Positions 21,561 to 32,763 of a stretch of 64,000 bases of DNA are shown here, piece by piece. Source of the stretch: Yponomeuta sedellus (taxonomy: Eukaryota; Arthropoda; Insecta; Lepidoptera; Yponomeutidae). The notes beneath the pieces are model-generated. The model was given only the letters and a program-made list of their open reading frames with translations. It was not told where the DNA came from and ran no database searches. Location of the stretch: contig OW203727.1 in NCBI GenBank assembly GCA_934045075.1, forward strand, positions 18,846,861 to 18,910,860. The letters run 5' to 3'. The translations under genes and the position numbers were made by a program. Every line of letters begins with the position of its first letter. Positions within the stretch are counted from its first letter, which is position 1.

Positions 21561-22500
21561 CTCTTTTTATATATCTGCCTTTATGCGGCTTAGTATAAAA
21601 ATGTTTTAAATATTGTTTTCACCAATTTCTTAAGGCTCTTGAAATTAAAACGAACTGTAACGTTCGCAAGTGGCAGTATTTTACTTTTTATGATCTTTTA
21701 TAAATTATGAGTTGTAAGACGATGCCGCGTTTCAACTTTTAGAGTTCTCTAATTATGGTTCCAAAACCACTTAATATTTTTTCATGTTTAACTCTTTATG
21801 GGGGCAGGACGGTTATGAATTTTATTGGGGCCATAATTAATAACGTAATAATATTTTGTGACGATACTGTTGTGGATATATTTAGGTATAGTTATTATTA
21901 CCGGCTACTCATAATATTTTACTGATTGGTGGCATAGTTGTGCCTCACATCAAATACTTTGATTCCTTATTTCTCGTCTTTGCTAGTGGAGAACTTGCAT
22001 AAAAATATTTTAATCTAATATAATCAGTGAGTCCATGTTAAAAAATAAATATATGGGTTAATTTTATTCTCTACGACTTATACTTTTATGATGTACCCAG
22101 TAAAAAGCCTTCTAGTCACGTGGTAGAAAAGCGCGCCATGCAAAGCGGAGTCACACTATGACGTCACAAGTTGAACGTACCGCCTTCATCAATATTCGAG
22201 TTATTATTATTATTATGATTATTTTAATTCTTTGTTGCACTAATTACATGAGTAAATGTACAAGGGCGTGCTTAATGCAAGAGGCATTCTCTTCCAACAA
22301 ACCCAAACCCGCAAAGTTATGTCGTAAAATGTTTGTTACCGTTTGTTTTCATATATGCTTAAACACCCGTTTTAAATATGAAATGTATTCAATGAGAAAA
22401 ATAAAATCTATTATATTTTATTAATAGAGTAGAGTATTGAAACTCCGAAAAACCAAAAAATATATTTGTAAGGTTTTTTTTAAATCTTGATTTTTCATGT
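21561..22500. other. No gene seen
   Basis: AT-rich. No supported feature. Confidence 0.45.
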
Positions 22501-22539
22501 CTTCTAGTGTATAAAATCAGTGCCATTTCAATAAATTAT

Positions 22540-23040
22540 GACGAAAATTATTACCACCGAGTCTTCTCGTCATCCATACCGCAATATGAAAACGAAAGTT
22601 TTCAATCCGTGCGTCTTACCTGTCATGACATAAGGAGCCGAGACATGGACAGTGTCACAAAAGAGTTGAGCGACAAGTTCAAAGTCACTCAGCGAGCTAT
22701 GGAGAGAGCTAGCTATGCCCGGAGTTTATCTGAAGGATAGAATTCACAACGACTGCATTCGACAGACAACCAAGATTATCGATATAGCTCAGAGAATTAG
22801 CAAGATGAAGTGACAGTGGGCCATATTTTGCGGAGAATCGACAACTGGTGGAGTAAACGTGTTCTTGAGTGGAGACCGCGACTCGGCAAACGTAGTGTAG
22901 GACGCCTTCCGACCAGGTGGGATGACGATCTGCAAAAAACTGCAGGCAGAAGCTGGATGCGGCAAGTTCAAGACAGGGCGATATGGCTTTTATTAGTAGA
23001 AGACTATGTCCAGCAGTGGTCAAATATAGCCTGATGATGG
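22540..23040 (+). pseudogene. RTE-like reverse transcriptase C-terminal part
   Basis: Two frames carry one decayed protein: FKVTQRAMERASYARSLS ending near 22740, and after a frame change the segment with KRVLEWRPRLGKRSVGR, a T-R-W-D-D-D-L motif and a final Y-V-Q-Q-W-S-N-I-A stop at 23034. The nucleotide 3' end TATGTCCAGCAGTGGTCAAA matches the many short copies in this window and so identifies their origin. Confidence 0.75.
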
Positions 23041-23344
23041 TTATGATGACGGAAGAGTCTGAGCAGGTTTCACTCTGATTCGCTGGGCTCAATCTTGGTG
23101 AGTACAGACGGAGCTCTTAGTACTTAATGCGAGTTTTTTAACTACTCGATCGCGTTAACGTAAACTCATATTTCTATGGCATCGAGGAAGCGCCACCTAG
23201 CTACAAGTATGGAAATTAAAATTGCTGAGTGCGAGTTGCAATGGTTTACGTTGAGAAGTGAACACGTTTACCAGCCAAAACACGAATAAACGCGAGTGCG
23301 AGTTGTACTGTGACAGCGCTTTGCCAGTTCGAACGGTTAACTTA

Positions 23345-24246
23345 GTGTCGCCGCACACGGGCCACACGCGACAGCCACAAACGCCGCCACGAGAAGCTAG
23401 AAGCGGCTACAAAGGTAGCTGAAGCGCGCGACAGCCACTTGTGGCCGGTGGTCGACACTTGTGGTCGGTGGCTGCTACTTTTTTTAACCCTTGCGTGGCG
23501 TGCAGTATCATAATGGACTCCGACGAAGAAGGTTTAATTGCGCTACTTTTGATAAAAAGACGTCGTCGTAGAAGACGAAACTGTAGTTATTGGATACCTA
23601 CTTCCAGTTTTAACGAATGTACACAAATGCAACGAACATTTCGATAATCTTCTAAACCATTCTAAAAAGTTTTTCAAACATTTTCGTTTAAGTATAGGTC
23701 CGTTTTGGGAACTACATGCTTTATTATATACTGGATTAAAGCACCACGACACCAACATGCGGAAAAGCATCGCACCTGCGGAAAGACTAGCTATTACATT
23801 AAGGTAAGTTTCACAACAATTTCAATTAACAATTCGCAGATTTCTTCTCAGGCCTTTACTTTTTCTCCTCTATTACTATAACTATCACTTTTTGAATCCC
23901 AAATCTCAGGACGGGATTGTATCCCTGATATAAAATTCTATATCCATATTTATCTATCTATATGAACCACAGACGACCGTGCGTTACCGTCGACTTTACA
24001 GCACAGGTTATCTGAGGCAAAGGAGAGAGGGGCGCGGAATCACGCGAGTGGCGTGTGGCGGCTTTTTGTGTCGACGTTTAGTGGCCGGTGCGAGCCACAA
24101 GAAGCAAGCTGCGACGATTTGTAGCGTGTGGCCGCCACCGGCGCCAACCGTGTGCGGCGAGTCCATATAAAATGTATGAAAATTACAGGAAATATGCCAG
24201 TGGCGGCGTTTTGTGGTTGTGGCCGGTGGCCCGTGTGCGGTGACCC
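23345..24246 (+). mobile_element. PIF/Harbinger-type element, internally deleted
   Basis: 902 bp with inverted ends (left GTGTCGCCGCACACGGGCC, right complement GGGTCACCGCACACGGGCC) and a 3-bp target duplication TTA (23342-23344 and 24247-24249), as expected for PIF/Harbinger. It retains only the first exon of a transposase-like gene. Coding capacity beyond that is lost. Confidence 0.85.
23513..23803 (+). pseudogene. Harbinger nuclease first exon, frameshifted
   Basis: It starts ATG with M-D-S-D-E-E-G and a run of about eight Arg/Lys, as HARBI1-like insect transposases do. A frame change near 23630 is needed to continue with FDNLLNHSKKFFKHF and ending E-R-L-A-I-T-L-R at a GTAAGT splice donor (23804). 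The catalytic DDE exons are absent. Confidence 0.65.
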
Positions 24247-24329
24247 TTACTCATACTCACTACTCAATGCTCGATTAACGCGGTAGTAAAGTTATTCGAT
24301 TGGATCTGTCAAACTCGCACTAAGCACTC

Positions 24330-25011
24330 TTGCCGTTGGTTGCTCGTCTCTGACTGCGTGCAAGCGATTGATTGATTATGTAGCACGATTGAGTGATTGG
24401 TTGTTTTAAAAATTAATTAAGTTAATCCGGGTTCAAATAAATAAAACGTATTGGTAACAAAAGTTTTAGTTCAAAAATTTAAGACGCCTTTGATATTAAA
24501 ACAGTCTTATCCTTCTCCGCATTGCATAACATAGAATGAACACTCTACGTGCATAAAATATGTTATTACGGATCCCCTGAATGCAATACACCTCTTTTCC
24601 TTCTCTATGGTAGGTACGTTTTTTTGTTTCATTACAGAGACACTGAATGCAGTAAATCAAAATTCTGGAATAATTTAGCCCCACCTCAGCAAAATATTCG
24701 CGGCATATATATTATGTCGAGTCACGTGATTTAATTTATACGTGAAGGTGTGCTAGGATCAAGATACTGTCTCAAGCAATAGGTGTGACTTATGGTGTCC
24801 TCAAAAGCCAGTTACTATATTTCTAATACTAGTATGGTTTTATCTAAATCGCTTACAACGTCCTGCCTACTGTGAAACAACGAAGTCTTTTTTCTAGTGC
24901 TAGTGAAACTCTTGGAGCCTCTTAACAAGCGCCAGATAAATCTATTTAACTTCCATCGACGAATTTATTTTTAAATAATTTACATTAATAAAATTCAATA
25001 AAACGTCCCAC
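24330..25011. other. No gene seen
   Basis: No recognisable feature. Confidence 0.45.
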
Positions 25012-25133
25012 CTGTCTCGTTAATCTAGCGGTAACTCGTTTGATTACCATGCCGAAGGTTATGGGCTCGATTCCCACTGGGTGACAAACTTGCATTTCAG
25101 GTATACTTGCCTGGTTATTATAATTATCACAGG
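25012..25133 (+). repeat. tRNA-derived SINE
   Basis: TGTCTCGTTAATCTAGCGGT head, B box ATGGGCTCGATTCCCACTGG. Truncated body. Confidence 0.65.
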
Positions 25134-25136
25134 GTA

Positions 25137-25368
25137 CAGTCTGTTAGCTTTTAGGATATACTTCGGCTACTATCGGATAGAATCAGATATATTCGTGTAA
25201 TAGAAATATCGGAACTAATAGGACACTTAATTTCCAAATATTTTCAAAATAGTGAAGAAAAGTTTTATACAGAGCAGGAGGTAGTACACTTGTGTTCATT
25301 CCGTGAAAACCGCAGGCTACTCTAGAGCCCGAGGTGTATTCTTAAAGCTCACAGACTGTATCTTCAAA
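25137..25368 (+). repeat. Tc1/mariner-type MITE, copy 2
   Basis: CAGTCTGTTAGCTTTTAGGA to CACAGACTG with TA on both sides. 232 bp, alignable along its whole length with 13797-14030. Confidence 0.8.
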
Positions 25369-25429
25369 TGATAACCAGGACAAGTGATTGTGTGGAAGTT
25401 ATTATAGTTATTATAAAATTTTGTGTTTT

Positions 25430-25530
25430 CCAAGGTTAACACGAGCAGTAGACATAATTAAAACTGTTTTTATACGGAATTATGCTCGTTTATTACATTT
25501 TCACCATTTTCCAAAGTTTCGGCACTTTTT
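25430..25530 (+). repeat. Half of a GTTTCGGCAC foldback repeat
   Basis: AAGGTTAACACGAGCAGTAG through CAAAGTTTCGGCACTTTTTC. Full foldback versions are at 26965-27215 and 32515-32760. Confidence 0.65.
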
Positions 25531-25894
25531 CGACGGCAGCCGGCACCAACTGCTTAACGTGCATTGCAAAGCACGGTACCGCTCGAAAACATGCCACTAG
25601 CGTTATACATAGTAATAGACGGTCAGCCATCCGTGCACTGAACGCATCCTATGTTTCATGACCTTTGTGATCATTTAAGCCTGATGAAGTTAAATTCGTC
25701 ATTATAATACTATGAATCCCTCGTAGCCCCGGCTGCCTGAGTAATCTTAAACGATCACAAAGGTCATGAAACATAGGATGCGTTCAGTGCACGGATGGCT
25801 GACCGTCTATTACTATGTATAACGCTAGTGGCATTTTTTCGAGCGGTACCGTGCTTCGCAATGCACGTTAAGCAGTTGGTGCCGGCTGCCGTCG
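25531..25894. repeat. Foldback with two 148-bp arms
   Basis: Left arm 25531-25678 and right arm 25747-25894 are near-identical inverted copies of the GCCGGC family end, around a 68-bp loop. One mismatch is seen next to the loop (GATCATTTAA against GATCGTTTAA). Confidence 0.9.
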
Positions 25895-26085
25895 ATAGAG
25901 GGCAGTCGTTAAGCCAAATCAGAGGCGGGCCTTAGGGCGGCTTGAAAACTTCTGACAGTAAGACCAGCCACTAGTCTTGCAAGCCCCCACCAATCCGGAC
26001 TTGGCCCCCGTGGTGGAGAATGGCCAAACCGTCCTGCGATGCAGAAAGAAACTCGTGTCCCACTATTGAGGACATACAAGACATA
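25895..26085 (+). repeat. GCCGGC repeat family continuation
   Basis: CCGGACTTGGCCCCCGTGGT block and CCCACTATTGAGGACATACA. This continues the right arm as an ordinary family copy. Confidence 0.6.
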
Positions 26086-26960
26086 TTTCATAAATTTACT
26101 GGATGGACACACAACATACATTTTCTTATGAATTTATCTGTTTATTATATTTACTATATTTAATTAGATTTATGTAGCACGCATTCATGAGCATCTGCCA
26201 ACAAACTGTTATGCAGTTTGGCAGAAACCAACTTCTGTATTTTTTTGTATTTTTATTTGAATAAATGTTTTCAATCAATCAATGTATTATAGATAAAAGT
26301 CGCAACCTCTGCGTAGGCCTCTCCCTGTTTCCTCCATTCTTCTGTCTCTGGTGAAGTAACTTTAAATAGTAAAGCATAATTTGTCTTCACGGCCATAGGA
26401 GAGAAACATCAAATACGTACTTGAAGCGCGAATTTCACATCGATATCGAGTGTTTACATTCCGGATAATACTCGTATAATACGGGCTCGGTCCGAGCGCG
26501 GTTCCCACTTGGATATTGCACTAGTTATTGCTTTCATATTTGCATGCGGATTTTACTTTCTCAGACTAGCCATCAAATAAAGCGTCGTGATAAAGGGTCA
26601 TATCAATATTCTACTACCTCGGTGGTCCAGCAGTACGAGTAACACATTTGATTACCAATACTAGTTACTGTAATTGTTCAGACTCATTTCTAAGTCATTT
26701 CATGATGAGAATCCCACTTATACATAAGAACAAATGAATTATTGTTATTATTGGCATTTTGATATTATTTTAGTTTTAGTTTATTTTATTTTTGAAATTT
26801 CATGTGGCTTTATATTATTTTTAATGCTATTATTCTATAATTACCTTAATCAAGTTCAATATAAACAAATAATTTCAATGCAATAGCTATGTATGTATGG
26901 AATTAATTCTGTTGCTCGATAATGGTCAAAGTTCTTTGTATTTCTAATACTATATTATAT
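26086..26960. other. LINE tail and SINE scraps only
   Basis: An AATAAATG signal at about 26260 with an ATCA repeat suggests a LINE tail. A tRNA-like A box scrap (CTCGGTGGTCCAGCAGTACG) is at about 26618. No gene. Confidence 0.4.
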
Positions 26961-26964
26961 TCTA

Positions 26965-27215
26965 AGGTTAACACGAGCAGTAGACATACCTAATTGAAAC
27001 TGTTTTTATACGGATTTATGGTCGTTTATTACATTTTTACAATTTTCCGACGTTTCGGCACTTTTTCATGTGCCGTGATCCCGGATGACTGAGATGACAG
27101 GCGTCTTTTAGAAAGCATTAACGGTTAGTTTACTACCCTCGGCAAAAATTACACCGGAAAAGTCGGAAAATTGTAAAAATTTAATAAAAGAGCATAAATC
27201 CGCATAAAAACAGTT
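26965..27215. repeat. GTTTCGGCAC foldback repeat
   Basis: TAAAACTGTTTTTATACGGA-type arm, CCGACGTTTCGGCAC, one CCCGGATGACTGAG unit and an inverted second arm ending ACAGTTTTAAT. Confidence 0.75.
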
Positions 27216-27216
27216 T

Positions 27217-27392
27217 TAATTATTTCTAATACTGCTTAATACATGATAATTATTTCTAATACTGCTTGATACATGATAATTATTTCTAATACTGCTTGAT
27301 ACATGATAATTATTTCTAATACTGCTTGATACATGATAATTATTTCTAATACTGCTTGATACATGATAATTATTTCTAATACTGCTTGATAC
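27217..27392 (+). repeat. Tandem repeat, 30 bp x 6
   Basis: Six head-to-tail copies of TAATTATTTCTAATACTGCT plus TGATACATGA, almost identical. It grows directly out of the end of the preceding foldback. Confidence 0.95.
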
Positions 27393-28580
27393 GTGTGCCC
27401 TAAGTGAGTATCATGTATGAGACAAACCCTAAATTCAATATCTAAGATGTTTTAGTGTTGTGTTTATTGTTATTGCATCATGAACTTTGAAAATACATCG
27501 CATGTTAGTGTCCTCGGACTTAATTGTACTCGGAGCAGCATTTAAGAACATATATATTTTTTGATCTGGGTGGAGCTTGGTTTTAAATCAATCTATTTTA
27601 TAAATTGATTAATTACTGGTTTCTTATTTGCATTTCTATTTTTAGTGTAATTTCCTCATTTCGTTAATGGTGCTATCACATGTGAACTGTCTGCGTTCAA
27701 GCTAATCTAAAACTAATTGTGAAGACAGTGTGTCCTATTTATCTATGTATTGTAAACCTGTAATAGCTGTTAGTCTTCCTAGAGAATAAAATATAATATG
27801 TTATTTGTGCAAGCAAGGACATGTGGTAGTTACAGTGCGATCAAGAGAAGGTCAAGATCTTTAGACACCACTTACCATTAAAAGTAAAGACAAATACGGA
27901 TACACTGTGCTGTGGTAACCAGACATCCAAGCCACAAACGGGACAATTTACCCAATATAAGTTTGAGTTTCCTTAACACGGGCCCTCTTAATTCCAAGGA
28001 GCCTCAATTCCTCTCAAGGAGCAATTCCCGCAACAAAGTTTTATTACTAATTATTATTAATTTATTATTTATATTAAACCACAGTTTTATTATTACGCTT
28101 TCAACAGTTTTATTTTTATAATATATTCTGTCAGGTTTAAAAGTATTTTAGTAAACTACGTTAAAAAGTATGTAAGTATATTTTTCAAAAGGTGTTATTT
28201 TTGTCTGATAGTCTTTCATGCAAAACGGCTTTTTGAATACCATTTTCCTTCTGCTGTTATTGTTTGAAATAGAGGCGGAAACAATATTGTTTGGGACACG
28301 TGCATTGCCTTTCGTATGTCGCTGTGAAGGTAAATTGAAAATGCTCTACCTATTGAGCTACTCGTAAAAGTTGTTGTTTCCATTACGAGGTTTTCCTACT
28401 CTGATTGTTATTGCTCACAAGTTGGCTTTGCTGGAGAAGGCGTGCCGAGTTTTTAGGTCAATCATATTTTCACGTCAATATTTAACCTGCAATTGGAATC
28501 TAGTCAGAATGCTCCCTTAATATTTTGTTAAAAAAATCTATTTTACATACTTATTACCAAAGGGCATAAAAGTACTCCAA
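27393..28580. other. No gene seen
   Basis: AT-rich. No supported feature. Confidence 0.45.
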
Positions 28581-28582
28581 CC

Positions 28583-28712
28583 GAGCGTGCGTGCATGCAA
28601 CGACTAATGAAAGTTGAAGAATCTAAGTTGATATATCAGGATAGTGGCAAGTGGCAGCTACTAGTTCCTGACTTCCCTTTTGGGGTACACCTAGGCATGA
28701 GGTTATGTTATT
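28583..28712 (+). repeat. LINE 3' end (RRACM family)
   Basis: GCGTGCGTGCATGCAACGAC, then a GATAGTGGCAAGTGGCAGCT block and ATGAGGTTATGTTA, matching 13668-13790. Confidence 0.65.
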
Positions 28713-30060
28713 TCTATTTCACCATGTCGAAGTATATTATTTGACGTCATTTAACATTGAAACAAAGTTTGGTTTTCAAAAATTCATCCGTTTTTTTGTA
28801 TCTGCAGACAACCATCAAACACATACACTTTTAATAAAATATAGAAACTTCTTGACTACTTCATTTTCTTAGTCTCCTCCAAATAACTAGAATATAAACA
28901 ACCAATTCCATAATAACCAGGCAAATGTTCTCGAAAAATAATAAAAAACTCTCACAACTGGGGAGGGCTTATTCATCTTAATTCTACTCCGTAAACATTG
29001 CGAGGTCCCAATCCATGTTGGCCGTGCATACGCGAAAAGCGACAAATACCATTTCCTAAGTAAGTTTAATCCTATGAGTCTTTGTCAGAGCGACTTTAAA
29101 AAAACTCCTTTGATCGATAGACAATGAAAACTCCTTTGATCGATAGGCAATGCCTATACGAATGAAAGAAGGCCAGCCGACTACAATCTAAAGAAACCTG
29201 TCTGCATAGAGTCATGAATATAAAATCTATTTTTTTTCCTTAGAGCATTGCCATTCCCAGACGGAGTTGCTAAGTAATTTTGGTGAACTCAACTGTCGGC
29301 TGTCAAAAAGCTGACCTGAAAAGGGCTAATTCAATGTTTTTAAGTTCAAAGTGTCCGTATAAGCTTTACAAACCACATACCTCTCGTAGTAAGGCCATGG
29401 AAGGACTGCCGCAGAAAATTCAATTAAATTAAATTTTTTTGAACGTAAAGAATTTAAATTCTATTTGCTGAATGTCAAAGTACAATGCAACATGAAAGTG
29501 AAAGTCGCCGCCTTCGGGCCGTAATGTAGTGGAGAAAAAGGCAGCGGAAAAAAAACTCCACTCTGACCATCTTTTCTCAAGTCCTCTTAAATCTAATACA
29601 TTAGATACCACCTATACGCATAAGATTCCATGATTGTCATTAATAACTTAAAATGCTAAGGCATTTTTCATTTTTTTTTACTTAGGCCGTGAAAACACAC
29701 GAACAGCACTCGTTCACGAGCATAACGCATAGGTCAGCCATCATCAGTCTCAACCATTTTGGAGGGAGATAGATGACCCGGCCACCACGCCACCATTCGA
29801 ATGACCTTTAGCAAACCTGCAGATTAAGTTTTTGTCAGTTATAGAATGTATGATATATTACTAATAAGCAATCACGTCGTCTGTACAAACTTAAAATATG
29901 ACATATCTAATACTGAGGATTGCAGTGATTCGGTAGCTACATATAAAATATTTATTTAATAACTATGATTTACTCGTTGTGGAATTGGTCTACTGCCAAG
30001 GGCTTACATCATTTATAAAGTCATCTATTCTATAATAGGCCTTTTTACACAGCGCCTTTT
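28713..30060. other. No gene seen
   Basis: Only a 24-bp tandem duplication (ACTCCTTTGATCGATAG) at about 29104-29151. No supported gene. Confidence 0.45.
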
Positions 30061-30063
30061 TAA

Positions 30064-30843
30064 TTAAAATTTTAATTTTCTTTCAGGCAGGGATAGAATA
30101 TGTTCTGGAATTTTATCGTAAAAACGTACACTTAGTCCTTCAAAAGATGCATTTACCTTGGCTAATCTGAATTTAGATAAAGCAACTTTGTTTCTGTTTC
30201 TAGTGTTTACGTTATGGATATCCCTGTTTAATTTAAATGTTGTTAAGTTTTTTCGTACGTACATTATGTTATCGAATATATATTGGCAAGCCATTGTTAG
30301 AATTCCGATTTCCTTGAAAATATCCCTTAGCGATTGCCTGGTATGTAAATTTTAGATAGCTCTAACAGCTCTTTTTTGTAGACTAAAAACTGTTTCTATA
30401 TCTGCCGCACGCCCCCATAGTAACAAACCATACGACATAATACTGTTAAAATAACTGAAATATACAAGCCTCGCAGTTGACACATCTGTTAGTTGCCTAA
30501 TTTTTGTAACTGCAAATGCGGCTGAACTTAACCTACGCGCTAGATTTTTTATGTGTGGACCCCATTGCAGTTTTGAGTCTATTGTAATACCTAAAAACAC
30601 CGTGGACTCTACTAAGTCTTGTCTGTCACCAGCTATAATTAAACTTGAGTCCACTTTTTTACATTGGGCAATGAAAACTTTATACATTTTGTCTTTTTCG
30701 CATTCAACATGAGTTTGTTTACAGTAAACCAGTTTAACACTTTAGAAAGGGAGTTGTTTACATCGTCTAGATTAGATTGACCCTCGATTGATCTCTCTGA
30801 TTTTAAAAATTTGAGAGTATCGTCTGCAAACAATACTATTTGT
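30064..30843 (-). pseudogene. CR1/L2-like LINE: FADD box to C-terminus
   Basis: On the minus strand, from high to low coordinates: LFADDTLKFLKSE-type catalytic box (about 30833), then W-F-x-x-N-K-L-x-L-N-x-x-K-T-K, FLGITIDSKLQWGPHI, and a C-terminal tail with V-R-F-Y-D-K-I-P. The reading shifts frame between segments. It is the 3' third of the LINE that continues at 32215-33247. Confidence 0.75.
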
Positions 30844-31057
30844 TACACTATTTTTATTTTTAATGCACTAACCCGTGCTAAGGAACAAATTTAAAAACCT
30901 ATTTAGAGGCTATAAATTTCACCCATGCCGGGATTCAAACCCGCAACCTCTGGCTATCCGTACCAGCTATCTATCTGGCTATCTGGTACGGATAGCCAGA
31001 GTTTGCGGGTTCGAATCCCGGCATGGGTGAAATTTTTAGCCTCTAAATAGGTTTTTA
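30844..31057. repeat. Palindromic tRNA-like element inside LINE
   Basis: Inverted tRNA-like halves between CCTATTTAGAGGC and GCCTCTAAATAGG, with the left end extended to the ATGCACTAACCCGTGC motif. The 12-bp target duplication AATACTATTTGT is at 30832-30843 and 31058-31069. Confidence 0.9.
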
Positions 31058-31088
31058 AATACTATTTGTGACAATTTCTCAACTAGGT

Positions 31089-32201
31089 TTTTTTTTTGGT
31101 AACGCGGGGGAATGCATTTACGCACTTCACCGCCCTGCTGTCAGGGGACAACTGAGCGGCTTCGTGTGGGACTCCCATCCCGAGGGCTGGAGTACCCACT
31201 AAGCCCCCGCGGTGATCCTCCTCTCCTCTACCGGGTCGCGGGGTAGGCCAGAGGCTAAATCACCGCGACCCGGCAAGAGGTCGCTCCACTGGAGGGGCTC
31301 GACTGGTGGGGGAGCCAGAGTGGCTCCCAGCGGCGCCCCCTGCCCCATCGCCTATACGACGGGGCAAGGAAACGCCGCGTCTCCTCGGGGGGGGCACATA
31401 TAGGCCCCCATACCCTCCGATGCGCCCCCCCCCCGTCCCATTGCCCATATAATGGGACTAGAGGGGGGCGGCGCATTGCTGCGAGGCCCGTCGCGTCGCT
31501 TACCAGCGCTTCTTTTAAAAGCAGAGAATGTGGAGAGCGAGCGCGCGGGCCCTCTCTGTGCTGAAAGGCAGCCCCGGATCACGCAGGGGCGCCTTCCGGC
31601 CCGCCGTGTTAGAGGCGGTGGTTCCCCTGACCCTCCACCCACGTCACTCTGGTCCGACTGGTACGAGGCGCACGAAGGCGCCCCCCCCAGCCGGACCTCC
31701 TCTTCTTGGTCGCCTGGGTCCCGCTCCACGGTGTGAAGCAGGGCCCAAGCGACTAAACGATCGTAGAGGATAGGGAGAGAGGCGCATCGCAATACCTGCA
31801 CTCCTCTTCCCCTGAGACCCCTCCCTCCGCCAGAAGGCGCGCTATCAACACGCAAGCGCGCCCTCCGGCCCGCCGTGATGGTGGCAGAGGGCCTCCCGAC
31901 CCTCCGCCCACGGCCACTCTGGTCTGACTGGTATGAGGCGCGGACGCTTCCGCGCTGCGGCGCCAGTGTCGGTCCGTCACTCGGTTGGTCACCTGGGTCC
32001 CGCTTTACAGAGTGAAACAGGGCCCACGCGACCCTTCCTGCCAGATTATTCACCGTTAGCTAGCAAGATCCCACAAGGAGAAGTTACTGACCAACGCTCA
32101 GGGTGCACCGACCCCACCACTTGCCCTTCCATCTAGTTCATAGAATCAAAGGGAATGGAAAGCGGAGGGGTACACGTGAAGGTTATCTGGCGCAGCACCC
32201 C
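31089..32201 (-). mobile_element. GC-rich retroposed element inside LINE
   Basis: A 1,113-bp GC-rich block starts with a poly(T) run (poly(A) on the minus strand). It is flanked by the perfect 13-bp direct repeat TTCTCAACTAGGT (31076-31088 and 32202-32214), proving retroposition. It contains two direct copies of a roughly 220-bp segment (about 31585-31790 and 31855-32060, each with CTGGTATGAGGCGC-type and CGCCTGGGTCCCGCT-type motifs). A 233-codon minus-strand frame (31352-32053) spans both copies but has no recognised domain. Likely the 3' end of a GC-rich LINE or a SINE-like passenger. Confidence 0.75.
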
Positions 32202-32214
32202 TTCTCAACTAGGT

Positions 32215-32505
32215 AGGGCAGATCATTTACATATACTAAGAAGAGGAATGGCCCCAAAGTAGAACGTAGTGAGGAACTCCTATTTTAACATCAGATCCAG
32301 AAGACTTAACCCTATTTATGTCAACTTTCTGAACTCTGTTTGCTAAATATGATCAAAGAAGACCTAGAGATCCATTACTGAGACCGTATCTGTTCAATTT
32401 ACATAGGAGCGTTTTATGGTCTACACAATCAAAAGCTTTAGAAAGGTCACAGAAAACCCCGATAGCATCCTGCGCCTCCTCCCACGCATCATAGATGTGT
32501 AGTAT
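32215..32505 (-). pseudogene. CR1/L2-like LINE: catalytic motif A region
   Basis: Minus strand encodes A-W-E-E-A-Q-D-A-I-G-V-F-C-D-L-S-K-A-F-D-C-V-D-H, the first catalytic Asp segment, followed by S-Y-L-A-N-R-V-Q-K-V. It joins logically to the FADD segment once the insertions at 30844 and 31089 are subtracted. Confidence 0.8.
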
Positions 32506-32514
32506 TTTCTAAGG

Positions 32515-32763
32515 TTAACACGAGCAGTAGACATGATTAAAACTGTTTTTATACGGATTTATACTCGCTTATTACATTTTTACAATTTTCCAACGTTTCG
32601 GCACTTTTTCAGGTGCCGTGGTCCCGGATGACTGAAGTGACGGGACCACGGTCGCGGATGACTGAGGTGACGGGGCCACGGTCCCGGATGACTGAGGTGA
32701 CGAAAAAGTGCCGAAACGTTGGAAAATTGTAAAAATGTAATAAACGAGCAAAAATTCGTAATT
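32515..32763. repeat. GTTTCGGCAC foldback with 33-bp tandem core
   Basis: Inverted arms (CCAACGTTTCGGCACTTTTT facing its complement) enclose three tandem 33-34 bp units with CCCGGATGACTGAGGTGACG. It sits inside the LINE between its fingers and motif A regions. Confidence 0.8.

Larger units (their letters stand above)
23118..24329 (-). repeat. 307-bp-type MITE, split by Harbinger insertion
   Basis: Reverse-oriented copy of the MITE found intact at 55373-55679 and 57407-57713 (ends AACTCGCACTAAGCACTC). It is interrupted at 23345-24246. Comparison with the intact copies shows a clean insertion with TTA duplicated. Confidence 0.85.

Noticed and set aside
27217..27392. Possible CRISPR-like array (30-bp repeat)
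   Set aside because: Units are contiguous with no unique spacers, and the setting is eukaryotic.
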